DNA of 64,000 nucleotides from Aliikangiella marina (GTDB lineage Bacteria; Pseudomonadota; Gammaproteobacteria; Enterobacterales; Kangiellaceae). The position numbers were made by a program, and so were the translations under genes. The DNA lies in assembly GCF_007004765.1 (NCBI RefSeq), contig NZ_VIKR01000001.1, forward strand, positions 1 to 64,000, read 5' to 3'. Positions 54,001 through 61,048 of the stretch are shown here, in pieces. Every line of letters begins with the position of its first letter. The first letter of the stretch is position 1. The notes beneath the pieces are model-generated. The model ran no database searches. It was not told the DNA's origin and saw only the letters and a program-made list of their open reading frames with translations.

Positions 54001-54583
54001 TACTCAAGAACTCATCGCTCCGTTTGTTAACACGCGCACCTGGCAAAATAAAGCAGTTGCGGGTCGTCATATGAGTATCTCTAAAGAAGTACTTGCTCAA
54101 CTAAGACGTGCACGTATGATTAGAGATGTATTCTTTAAGCTCAACCCTGAGTCTCCGAGTATTTCATTCCAAATGAAGCCTGATGTGATGAATAAGCAAG
54201 ATGCTCGGTTTACTTTAGAGTTAGGGCAGGAGCGCATGAGCTATAGTCATGGTCCAAAATTTTGGAAAACCTTGACATGGTCCGGCGACAATGAGAACAA
54301 CCGAGTAAGATTGGTCTTCGAAGACCTCAATGGTGACTTCCATACCAAGGTTTATGATGGCCCTTGGGCTTGGTTTAGATTACAAGATAGCGCCGAGCTT
54401 AAAGCAACGAATACGGCGAAAGTGTACAGCGCAAAGTTTTCCGTTGACCAAGAGCTCAAGGGTGATAGTGGTCGAAGTATGAAAATATCCCACTACATCA
54501 CTTATCAGATTAAAGCGAAAAGCGTTAACAATCCGTTTAGCAAAAATTTACTCGGTGCATTTAATTGTCCGGAGTCAATTTAA
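51002..54583 (+). CDS. tssM: TssM (IcmF), T6SS inner-membrane complex protein
   Basis: This 1193-residue protein has two N-terminal membrane segments (~10-30 and ~48-66), a cytoplasmic NTPase domain with Walker A 'GPPGSGKTT' (139-147) and Walker B-like 'DDAVLVDTAGRY', a third membrane segment near 455-475, and a large periplasmic part that would contact TssJ. Family segments include 'NGAIIAISLQDLL' and 'GIYFTSGTQDGTPIDKLM'. The intact Walker A suggests active nucleotide binding. A short hairpin (50890-50909) lies in the 122-bp gap before it. TagF starts directly at its stop codon. Confidence 0.96.
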   Translation: MKKIINFFKNKIVISIFGLIALCVLIWFVGPSIKFGEDNTAPLSSLVGRLIAIIIVVVIWGLNNLRIQLQNKKNNDEFVEELEKNQQQVDSGANEQSSKEVEQISERFSQALATLKKTKFNSGDSNKALYELPWYIIIGPPGSGKTTALVNSSLDFPLAKQFGKNALQGVGGTRNCDWWFTDDAVLVDTAGRYTTQDSHRVIDSTGWEGFLNLLKRNRKRRPINGAIIAISLQDLLIQSEEERIVNAKTIRTRIDELMEKLEIRFPIYLMFTKTDLVSGFSEFFEDLSIQEREQVWGISLPRQSKPSENPDFEFFEEEYDALVQRLYDRVLWRVHQERDINRRGVIQGFPLQMENLKSIVCGFIRQTFVKNRYQNQPHLRGIYFTSGTQDGTPIDKLMTSVASSFGFSRDVAHMPHQQGKSYFIGNLFKQVIFPESELVGSNQRYEKMLYWARKAGYASMAAVLAGLLFVWTGSLTQHEIYMAEVEQNVAEFNAENKRLNRISKDLRATLPVLNTLLNASLVYDKEEHPWLSGMGLYDDEVDVAADKAYHAKLQSVLQPRLLDYLSAYLKQGHRGGDLYNTFRVYLMFNKLDKMDKDIVLKWFKESLDENLQGEASKRQQIFKHISNLLALELEPAKLNERLVSSTRKVLLRVPVSQRIYSRIRTNPDYTQEVDLLNMFGESVRDSYKINPTVSAALNIPWMFTIDGYNSIDFSTDSDVIKDVMSDRWVLTDSDKEKVDFIEEDFEEISQQVKEHYLAEYMQVWKDVFKSLKIDDFDNMRHAAEILASMTDPVYSPLLAILQVTKENTELTPIPDNIPGSQLAGKSKVAGKASNAAGMVASSIGSKFDTVVDKQFKTLNLLTRDSQQRAAPVYQIVQNIQQLHDFIDSILVAPDPSKQAFEISKARYKNNTVNAITALEAYAKKVPEPVKEWLETLADQSWKVVLNSGRQHLNNEWQNQVYSSFSKGLANGYPLRRSARSELAVLDFAEFFKPNGTIDKFTQELIAPFVNTRTWQNKAVAGRHMSISKEVLAQLRRARMIRDVFFKLNPESPSISFQMKPDVMNKQDARFTLELGQERMSYSHGPKFWKTLTWSGDNENNRVRLVFEDLNGDFHTKVYDGPWAWFRLQDSAELKATNTAKVYSAKFSVDQELKGDSGRSMKISHYITYQIKAKSVNNPFSKNLLGAFNCPESI

Positions 54584-55324
54584 GTGAGTAATTTAGTCAC
54601 CGGTGTTTTTGGCAAGTTACCATTGCATGGAGACTTCGTATATCGGAATTTGCCCAGCAACTGCATGCAAAGTTGGGATGAGTGGCTGCAACGATTTGTA
54701 GCAGGCTCTCAAGAGCAACTAAGAGATGACTGGTTGAATATTTATTTAACCAGTCCTGTGTGGCGATATGGATTATCTGAGGGGATTCTTGACGAAAATG
54801 CGTGGCTTGGAATGTTTATGCCGAGCGTAGACAAAGTCGGTCGATATTTTCCGATTTCTGTTCTGACTCAAGTTCCAGCAAGTGTTAGCTTATTAGAATT
54901 TATGTTACTCCAAAATGATTGGTTTACGAGCATTGAAGAACTGATGTTCCAAGCATTAGATGCTGAGTTAGATGTTGATGAGTTAATGACAAGCGTTGAG
55001 CAAGTTGCACTCAATTATGATGCTAATTATTTTAAGCGGGAAACGCTCGGCCAATCGAGTGCCGTGATTAATTTAGAGTTTGAAGAGCAATCGCCAGCAA
55101 TCGCATTTCCACATATGTTAGATAGCTTTTTAGCTAGCTCGTTAGCGAGCTATAGTGTGTGGACTACGCCGGGTTCCGAGTTAGTGGAGCCTTGTTTAAC
55201 GGTTTTGCAAGGGTTACCAAAAATTGGCAATGTTGCGGCGATGCTCGATGGGCAATGGAGTCACTGGCAATGGCCTAAACCCTTTGAGTTAAACCCACTT
55301 GAATCAAGTGGTAGCGAATCATAA
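54584..55324 (+). CDS. tagF: TagF-type T6SS regulator
   Basis: This 246-residue protein begins with 'VTGVFGKLPLHGDFVYRNLP' and 'WDEWLQRFVAGSQEQL', and has 'WRYGLSEGILDENAWLGMFM' and 'SVDKVGRYFPISVLTQV', the TagF family pattern. TagF proteins repress T6SS post-translationally by sequestering the FHA protein or other partners. Starting GTG directly follows the tssM stop codon (no gap), so it is coupled. It is a free-standing TagF, not fused to PppA. Confidence 0.9.
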   Translation: MSNLVTGVFGKLPLHGDFVYRNLPSNCMQSWDEWLQRFVAGSQEQLRDDWLNIYLTSPVWRYGLSEGILDENAWLGMFMPSVDKVGRYFPISVLTQVPASVSLLEFMLLQNDWFTSIEELMFQALDAELDVDELMTSVEQVALNYDANYFKRETLGQSSAVINLEFEEQSPAIAFPHMLDSFLASSLASYSVWTTPGSELVEPCLTVLQGLPKIGNVAAMLDGQWSHWQWPKPFELNPLESSGSES

Positions 55325-55443
55325 TTAAAAGGATTTATTCAATTCTATTTGAGTGGCAAGCCTGTGGTGAGTTGGCTAGATATTAATGAACGATTTTTTA
55401 TGATTCGAGAAGTGAAAGTGTTACAGGAAGAAAAACAGCGTTT

Positions 55444-56235
55444 ATGAGTGACTCAACGATCCGCCGAAAAGTAAAATGGGAGAGCGCTGCCGATACCAAT
55501 GTTGGCATGGTGCGGCAAGCAAATGAAGATTCGATATTGTCTCGACCCGAGGTAAACCTCTGGGCGGTTGCTGATGGAATGGGAGGCCACGCGGTCGGTG
55601 ATGTCGCAAGCCGAATGATAAAGGAAGTGCTGGAGAGAGTGTCTTGTGAAGGTGCTCTTGATAAAGTCGTTGACGAAATTGAAGATGCACTGCTCACAGT
55701 AAACCAACAAATCCTACAGTATTCTCAGACCGTTTTAGATAATAAAGTTATCGGCAGTACGGTTGTTGCCATGATTATCGTGGGTAAAGTTGGGATATGT
55801 TTTTGGGTGGGAGATTCTCGACTCTATCGATATAGGAAAGGGGTGTTAGAACAATTAACTCGTGATCATAGTCGAGTAGAAGAACTTGTTCAACAAGGGG
55901 TACTTAAACCAGAAGAGGCTCAAAACCACGCAGAATCGAATGTCATTACCCGGGCGGTTGGCGTAGATGATGACTTCGTCGTTGACGTTCAAGCATTTGA
56001 TGTACAAGTTAAAGATACTTTTTTGTTGTGCAGTGATGGTTTATATAACATGTTGACGAATGAAGAAATCGCGCTGCATTTAACGGAGCCTTTCTTGGAA
56101 GATAGGGTTCGTCATTTAATTGAAAATGCTTTAGATAATGGTGCGCCTGATAATGTATCTGCAATTGTCATTAAAGGTGGCTTTGAGAAATCAGTGACTA
56201 GAGAATTTGTGTTTGACAGTTCGCAGTTGTTTTAA
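55444..56235 (+). CDS. pppA: PppA, PP2C-type serine/threonine phosphatase of the T6SS
   Basis: This 263-residue protein has the PP2C motifs: 'NEDSILS', 'VADGMGGHAVGDVASRM' (metal-binding Asp), 'GDSRLYRYRKG', 'LTRDHSRVEELV', 'LLCSDGLYNML' and 'DNVSAIVI'. It should remove phosphates placed by PpkA and switch T6SS off. An AGGAAG lies upstream of the ATG. It is 119 bp after tagF and 14 bp before ppkA. Confidence 0.94.
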   Translation: MSDSTIRRKVKWESAADTNVGMVRQANEDSILSRPEVNLWAVADGMGGHAVGDVASRMIKEVLERVSCEGALDKVVDEIEDALLTVNQQILQYSQTVLDNKVIGSTVVAMIIVGKVGICFWVGDSRLYRYRKGVLEQLTRDHSRVEELVQQGVLKPEEAQNHAESNVITRAVGVDDDFVVDVQAFDVQVKDTFLLCSDGLYNMLTNEEIALHLTEPFLEDRVRHLIENALDNGAPDNVSAIVIKGGFEKSVTREFVFDSSQLF

Positions 56236-56249
56236 AAGATGTTGTTAAA

Positions 56250-59138
56250 GTGAAAAATTCTGATCAAGATAAAAATAAGCCTGTGGTCGATTCGGCTGTT
56301 TCTGCGGATGAGTCAGCGGATAAGACTCGCATAGCACCTTCGGAGAAAAAGCGTGACTCTCAGTTATCCAACACGGAAAATTCCAATCAAATTCGAGACG
56401 ATAAGACTCGAATAGCGAAAAATCCTAAAGTTCAAGGTGGAGCGGATGATAAAACTCGGTTCGCACCGGGCAAGTCAAGGCAAAGTCTTTCGGACGCCCA
56501 AGGTTCATCCGATATACACGATCAATCAATGACGCAAGACGACTCGAACAGTCAGGATTTATCGGATGATAAAACGCGCATAGCGCCCAATAAACCGTCG
56601 GACCCCGATGCGACACAATTCAGGCCGAGCGAGCGGCGAGGTTCTAAATCAAGTGCTGCTCGACATGAACCAGCGAAAGCCGACGAACCGTCCGCTAATG
56701 CGACACGTAACCGGCGTGCAAGTGACTCCGAACAAGAAGACGCCAGCCCACGACAAGGAAATCTTCTTAAAAAACGGTTTATATTGGAAAAAGTACTCGG
56801 TGCCGGTGGGATGGGGGTAGTTTATAAAGCCAAAGACTTAGTAAAAGTTGAGGCGGGTGATAAAGATCCTTATGTTGCCATCAAAGTTTTAACAGAAGAA
56901 TTTAAAGAACATCCAGAAGCATTTGTCGCACTTCAGCGAGAATCAAGAAAGACCCAAAGAATCGCTCATCCAAACATCGTGAATGTCCATGACTTTGATA
57001 AAGACAAAAGTCAGGTATTCATGACAATGGAGTATCTAGAGGGAAAACCACTTGATCAATTGATTCGTCAATATAAATCCACCGGTTTGCCATCTGATGA
57101 CTCGATTAATATTTTACGAGATTTGTGTCAGGCGCTTATCTATGCGCATGAGCAAAAAATAATCCACTCTGACTTTAAGCCGGGAAATATATTTGTTACC
57201 GATAAAGGGGTTACCAAAATATTTGATTTTGGAATCGCGCGCGCTGTTGCTAAGGCAGAGCACTATGAAGAGAACTTAGATGACAAAACTATCTTTGATG
57301 CGGGTGATCTTGGCGCTTTGACTCCCGCATATGCGAGCTTAGAAATGCTCGATGGTTTAGAGCCTGACGTGCGTGATGATATTTATGCGCTGGGATGTGT
57401 CGCCTATGAACTCTTTACAGGGACGCATCCATTCAACAAAATTCCTGCTGATGAAGCTCATAGGCAAAAGCTCAAACCGAAAAAAATTAACGGTATTTCT
57501 CGCCGCTTGTGGAAGGCAATTGAGAAATCATTGTCTTTTAAGCGAGAAGATCGATTAGCGTCAGCTGAGGAATTCCTTGAATTAATGAGTGAAGATAAAT
57601 CTTCCTATAAAATTCCAATGATGATGCTTTTCACTTTAGTCGTTTTATTTGTGGTCTACTTTCAGTTTTTTAGGGAGCAAGCGCAAATTGCCGATGAGTC
57701 TGAAATAAGAAATGAACTTGAATATACCTTGCGAATTGAAAATTATCGAGATGCTCTCGAGGAGCTTCTAGTCACCCAGTCTTTCACCGAATCTTGGGAA
57801 ACCGATTTGTGGACTGAGTTTGATGGTGTTAGTCAGCTATTAGGAAGTAGTGATACTTGGTTAGCCTCGAGTACTAATCAAGAGTTTATCCAATTTGTTG
57901 AGGGCAACAAAGCATGGCAGCTCTCGACGCGACAAACGATATACGCAAGTTATCTCGAAAAAATTCGTACAAGCTTAACAGATAAGTCTTTTGAACAAGC
58001 GGAATCATTGATCACTAATGCCTATCGATACGTTCAAGATACTGCGGAGCTTGATGCTGAACGAAAGCAACTAGATGAGTTACTTGCTCAGCAAAAAGAA
58101 ATGTTAGCAGAAGAGCAGCGTAAAGCAGCGCTGGCTGCAGAACAAGAAAAGATACGTAAAGCCAATGAAGCCAAATTCGCTGCTGAAAACGCGGCGCGTC
58201 AAAAAGAAAAAGAAGCGGCCGCTAAGAAGCTTAGAGAATTTAATCTTGCCCTTAGTAATGTCGAAGAGCAGCTTCAATGTACTTCGACGAGTTTAACGAT
58301 GCGTAATTTAACAACCGCTGTAGAAAAGTTACGCTCGGTTGATATGAATCGATATAAAAAGGCGGAAGCGAATTTAGTCAGTTCGCTAGCCAGTTGTATT
58401 GGTCAGATCGGCAAGACGCAACCTGAAAGAGCGACTGAATTAAAGAAGGGATCATTGCGCCTATTTAATCGCAACAAAGTTATCGCCGCTGTTGAAATTA
58501 TACCTCGAGACCCTTGTGATAAATCGTTAGCTGGCCTTGGTGCGAGAGGAAAAAGAGCGACCTGTAAAGATCCGATTGCGAATCTAGGCAACGGACCGGA
58601 TCTGGTTGTTATCCCTGCGCAACGAGGAATTAAAGCGTTTGCGATTGGTAAATATGAAGTCTCGGTGGCAGACCTGAACTTATTCTGTAAAGACTCTAAA
58701 AGCTGTCCAGAGGAAACGACTACCAATCCAGAAATGCCCGCAACCAATATTAACCTTAGCAAAGTGAATAGTTACTTAACCTGGCTGAGTGTAAAAACCG
58801 GTAAAAAATACCGCTTGCCCACTAAAAATGAATGGTTGTATGCCGCTAAGAGCAAGCGAGTTGCTCTCGATCCCAATCGAAATTGTCGTCTTAATACACG
58901 TGGCATTACTAAAGGTGATTCGCTGGTTCGCACTGATTTAGGACGACAAAATGGTTGGGGGTTAGTCAATTATGTCGGGAATGCCAGTGAGTGGGTGTAT
59001 GACAAAGGTAGAAAATTAACCGCAATTGGCGGTTCATATAATATCTCAATGGAAAAGTGTAATATTTCTACCGCTGTAACACATAATGGTGAAGCCGACT
59101 CATATACCGGCTTTCGTGTATTAAGAGAATTAAAGTGA
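56250..59138 (+). CDS. ppkA: PpkA, transmembrane Ser/Thr kinase with SUMF1/FGE-like C-terminal domain
   Basis: This 962-residue protein opens with a disordered, charged extension (1-160) containing D-x-T motifs at Thr26, Thr53, Thr69, Thr109 (D-K-T-R-(I/F)-A-(P/K)) and Thr122 (D-A-T-Q-F-R-P). The kinase domain (~167-450) has Gly-loop 'LGAGGMGVVYKAKD', catalytic Lys202 in 'VAIKV', 'HSDFKPGN' in place of the usual H-R-D-x-K-P-x-N, D-F-G in 'FDFGIARA' and 'TPAYASLEMLDG'. A membrane segment ('MMMLFTLVVLFVVYFQFF') follows near 455-475. A periplasmic helical/coiled region and a formylglycine-enzyme-like domain ('PDLVVIPAQRGIKAFAIGKY', 'GNASEWVYDKGRKLTAIGGS', 'YTGFRVLREL') complete it. The SUMF1-like ending is known in some T6SS PpkA proteins. 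GTG start. Confidence 0.93.
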   Translation: MKNSDQDKNKPVVDSAVSADESADKTRIAPSEKKRDSQLSNTENSNQIRDDKTRIAKNPKVQGGADDKTRFAPGKSRQSLSDAQGSSDIHDQSMTQDDSNSQDLSDDKTRIAPNKPSDPDATQFRPSERRGSKSSAARHEPAKADEPSANATRNRRASDSEQEDASPRQGNLLKKRFILEKVLGAGGMGVVYKAKDLVKVEAGDKDPYVAIKVLTEEFKEHPEAFVALQRESRKTQRIAHPNIVNVHDFDKDKSQVFMTMEYLEGKPLDQLIRQYKSTGLPSDDSINILRDLCQALIYAHEQKIIHSDFKPGNIFVTDKGVTKIFDFGIARAVAKAEHYEENLDDKTIFDAGDLGALTPAYASLEMLDGLEPDVRDDIYALGCVAYELFTGTHPFNKIPADEAHRQKLKPKKINGISRRLWKAIEKSLSFKREDRLASAEEFLELMSEDKSSYKIPMMMLFTLVVLFVVYFQFFREQAQIADESEIRNELEYTLRIENYRDALEELLVTQSFTESWETDLWTEFDGVSQLLGSSDTWLASSTNQEFIQFVEGNKAWQLSTRQTIYASYLEKIRTSLTDKSFEQAESLITNAYRYVQDTAELDAERKQLDELLAQQKEMLAEEQRKAALAAEQEKIRKANEAKFAAENAARQKEKEAAAKKLREFNLALSNVEEQLQCTSTSLTMRNLTTAVEKLRSVDMNRYKKAEANLVSSLASCIGQIGKTQPERATELKKGSLRLFNRNKVIAAVEIIPRDPCDKSLAGLGARGKRATCKDPIANLGNGPDLVVIPAQRGIKAFAIGKYEVSVADLNLFCKDSKSCPEETTTNPEMPATNINLSKVNSYLTWLSVKTGKKYRLPTKNEWLYAAKSKRVALDPNRNCRLNTRGITKGDSLVRTDLGRQNGWGLVNYVGNASEWVYDKGRKLTAIGGSYNISMEKCNISTAVTHNGEADSYTGFRVLRELK

Positions 59139-59143
59139 TCCCC

Positions 59144-59284
59144 ATGAATAGACCTGATTTGCTCGCCCAAGTGGAAAAGTTATCAAAGGATTATTACTTT
59201 AATCGCTTGTCCTTTTTCGAGTATAGAAAATTAAGAAGTGAGCTATTAAAAGAGATCGACAAAGCTTATAATTCGCAAAAATAG
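59144..59284 (+). CDS. Small 46-residue protein between ppkA and exbB
   Basis: An ATG at 59144, 5 nt after the ppkA stop, opens a 46-codon frame ending TAG at 59284. The product reads M-N-R-P-D-L-L-A-Q-V-E-K at the start and has 'YYFNRLSFFEYRKLRSELL' (17-35), then 'KEIDK'. It is Lys/Leu-rich and amphipathic, reminiscent of short SHOCT-like helical pairs in which a 'G-x-(L/I)-(S/T)-x-E-E-(F/Y)' turn precedes a 'K-x-x-L-L' helix. There is no signal or membrane segment. Its tight placement and protein-like composition support a real gene. Function unknown. Confidence 0.6.
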   Translation: MNRPDLLAQVEKLSKDYYFNRLSFFEYRKLRSELLKEIDKAYNSQK

Positions 59285-59333
59285 TCATTACTAAATAAGA
59301 ATGAGATAACTACCCAAAGAGGTTTTACTAATT

Positions 59334-59957
59334 ATGGAAATAGCGAAAATATTTCAGTCAGGTGGGCCATTTATGTACCCAATCCTGATTATTTTTGCGT
59401 TAGGTTTAGCAATCACCATTGAAAGGTTTTTGTTTTTATTGAGAACACATAGTCAAACCCAGAAAATGTGGTCGCAATTAACGCCCATGTTAAAGGCGAG
59501 TGATTACGAGCGAGCAAAAACGCTGACCCAAAATAATAAGACACCCTTAGCGGTTATCTTGAATTATGGCTTTGCCAGACAGAAACCAAATGTGAAACGC
59601 AAAACCGTCGAATTGGCGATGGAAGAGGGCATGATGGAGTCATTGCCGGCGCTGGAGGAACGAACTCATTATCTAGCGACATTCGCTAACATTGCAACCT
59701 TGCTTGGTCTACTCGGAACGATAGTAGGGCTTATCCAAGCATTCACCGCGGTAGCAAGTGCTGATCCCGCAGATAAAGCAAATTTACTCTCAGCGAGTAT
59801 TTCGGTCGCAATGAATACCACCGCATTCGGCTTAATTGTCGCAATACCATTATTATTAACGCACTCTTACCTGTCGACGCGAACGGCGAAAATAGTTAGC
59901 AGCTTAGAAATGGCCACTGTTAAGTGTCTCAACTTAATGGGCTTGGATGAAGATTAG
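59334..59957 (+). CDS. MotA/TolQ/ExbB proton-channel protein
   Basis: This 207-residue inner-membrane protein has three membrane segments (~14-34, ~113-137, ~158-180). The family-defining stretch 'LATFANIATLLGLLGTIVGL' near 115-134 continues with 'IQAF', and 'ISVAMNTTAFGLIVAIPLLL' lies at ~157-176. It forms a proton-driven motor channel with the two ExbD proteins encoded next. The one-ExbB, two-ExbD, TonB-like order is that of AglR/AglQ/AglS-type motors rather than classic TonB-ExbB-ExbD iron transport. Confidence 0.92.
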   Translation: MEIAKIFQSGGPFMYPILIIFALGLAITIERFLFLLRTHSQTQKMWSQLTPMLKASDYERAKTLTQNNKTPLAVILNYGFARQKPNVKRKTVELAMEEGMMESLPALEERTHYLATFANIATLLGLLGTIVGLIQAFTAVASADPADKANLLSASISVAMNTTAFGLIVAIPLLLTHSYLSTRTAKIVSSLEMATVKCLNLMGLDED

Positions 59958-59966
59958 CAGGCAATT

Positions 59967-60545
59967 ATGAAGTTTGTGCGCAGAAATTACATTCAAGAAG
60001 CCAAAGAGCTAAACATTACGGCTTTTATGAATTTGATGGTGATACTAGTACCCTTTTTACTAGTCACAGCGGTATTTTCTCGGCTAACCGTTTTGGAACT
60101 GAACCTTCCTGCGCTCGACGCGGCGGCAAAGCAACAAGAGAATGTGAAGCTTCAACTTCAATTGATTGTTCGTTCAGAAGAGATTGTTATTCAGGATGTT
60201 AATTTAGGGGTAATTCAGCGGCTAGCGCGCGATGATATTGAGCAGTCTAATTGGAAAAAGTTCAGTGATATTCTGCTAGAAATAAAGCGTCGGTTCCCCG
60301 CAGAGGATTCAATTACCTTGCTGTTTGAAAAGGATATCAGTTACAAAACACTCATCCAAATTATGGATTATGTACGTAGTACTGATGTGGTGCAGATTAC
60401 TGAAGTGCAAACAGTGGAGTTATTTCCCAATATCTCTATCGGTGATGCCGAAGATATTCTAACTGATAGTCCTGCATCTGAGACAGTTCCTGATGGCGCG
60501 GCTCAAAACAGTAGCGATACAAATAATACGACGGAAGCGCAATAA
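59967..60545 (+). CDS. ExbD/TolR-type biopolymer transport protein (first copy)
   Basis: This 192-residue protein has a short cytoplasmic N-terminus, one membrane segment ('NITAFMNLMVILVPFLLVTA', ~18-37) and a periplasmic domain ('PAEDSITLLFEKDISYKTLI', then 'QIMDYVRS'). The usual membrane Asp is at the position reading 'A-F-M-N-L-M', so Asn replaces the Asp seen in the second copy ('SLMDIFTIL'). A Ser/Thr/Asp-rich tail ends the protein. It starts 9 bp after the exbB-like gene. Confidence 0.9.
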   Translation: MKFVRRNYIQEAKELNITAFMNLMVILVPFLLVTAVFSRLTVLELNLPALDAAAKQQENVKLQLQLIVRSEEIVIQDVNLGVIQRLARDDIEQSNWKKFSDILLEIKRRFPAEDSITLLFEKDISYKTLIQIMDYVRSTDVVQITEVQTVELFPNISIGDAEDILTDSPASETVPDGAAQNSSDTNNTTEAQ

Positions 60546-61048
60546 TGGAAATGTCAGCTAGAGCGAAAAGAATGCAGCGCTCCAACAAACTCCGCAAGCA
60601 ACCGGCATTAAATTTAGTGTCATTGATGGATATCTTTACCATACTGGTTTTCTTTTTGTTGGTGACTTCTTCAAGTTCTCAACAGTTACCCAATACAAAA
60701 GATTTACGTCTACCGAATTCAACCGCAAAAAAAGCACCTGAAGAGACCTTGATAATTATGGTCACCGAGCGAAATATTTTGGTTCAAGGACGCAATGTCG
60801 CCAATCTTCAAGACGTCGTTGCAAGCGACGATAAAGTAATTGGCGGGCTTAAGAAAGAGCTCGAATTTCAGTCAAGTAATAAAACCCAGTTAACTAACGA
60901 TGAAGACAGTGCCTCTGATGGATTTGCTGTAACTATTATGGGTGATGAAAATTTGCCATTCGAGGTGTTAAGTCGAATCTTAGCAACCTGCCGACAGGCT
61001 AACTATACCAAAATCGCATTTGCGGCAAACCAAAAAGCGAAACAGTAA
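60545..61048 (+). CDS. ExbD/TolR-type biopolymer transport protein (second copy)
   Basis: This 167-residue protein has a basic N-terminus, one membrane segment 'LNLVSLMDIFTILVFFLLVT' (~22-41) containing the conserved proton-relay Asp in 'SLMDIF', and a periplasmic domain ending in 'LPFEVLSRILATCRQANYTK', then 'IAFAA'. It overlaps the first copy by 1 nt. Two different ExbD proteins, one with and one without the membrane Asp, point to an asymmetric hetero-motor. Confidence 0.92.
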   Translation: MEMSARAKRMQRSNKLRKQPALNLVSLMDIFTILVFFLLVTSSSSQQLPNTKDLRLPNSTAKKAPEETLIIMVTERNILVQGRNVANLQDVVASDDKVIGGLKKELEFQSSNKTQLTNDEDSASDGFAVTIMGDENLPFEVLSRILATCRQANYTKIAFAANQKAKQ

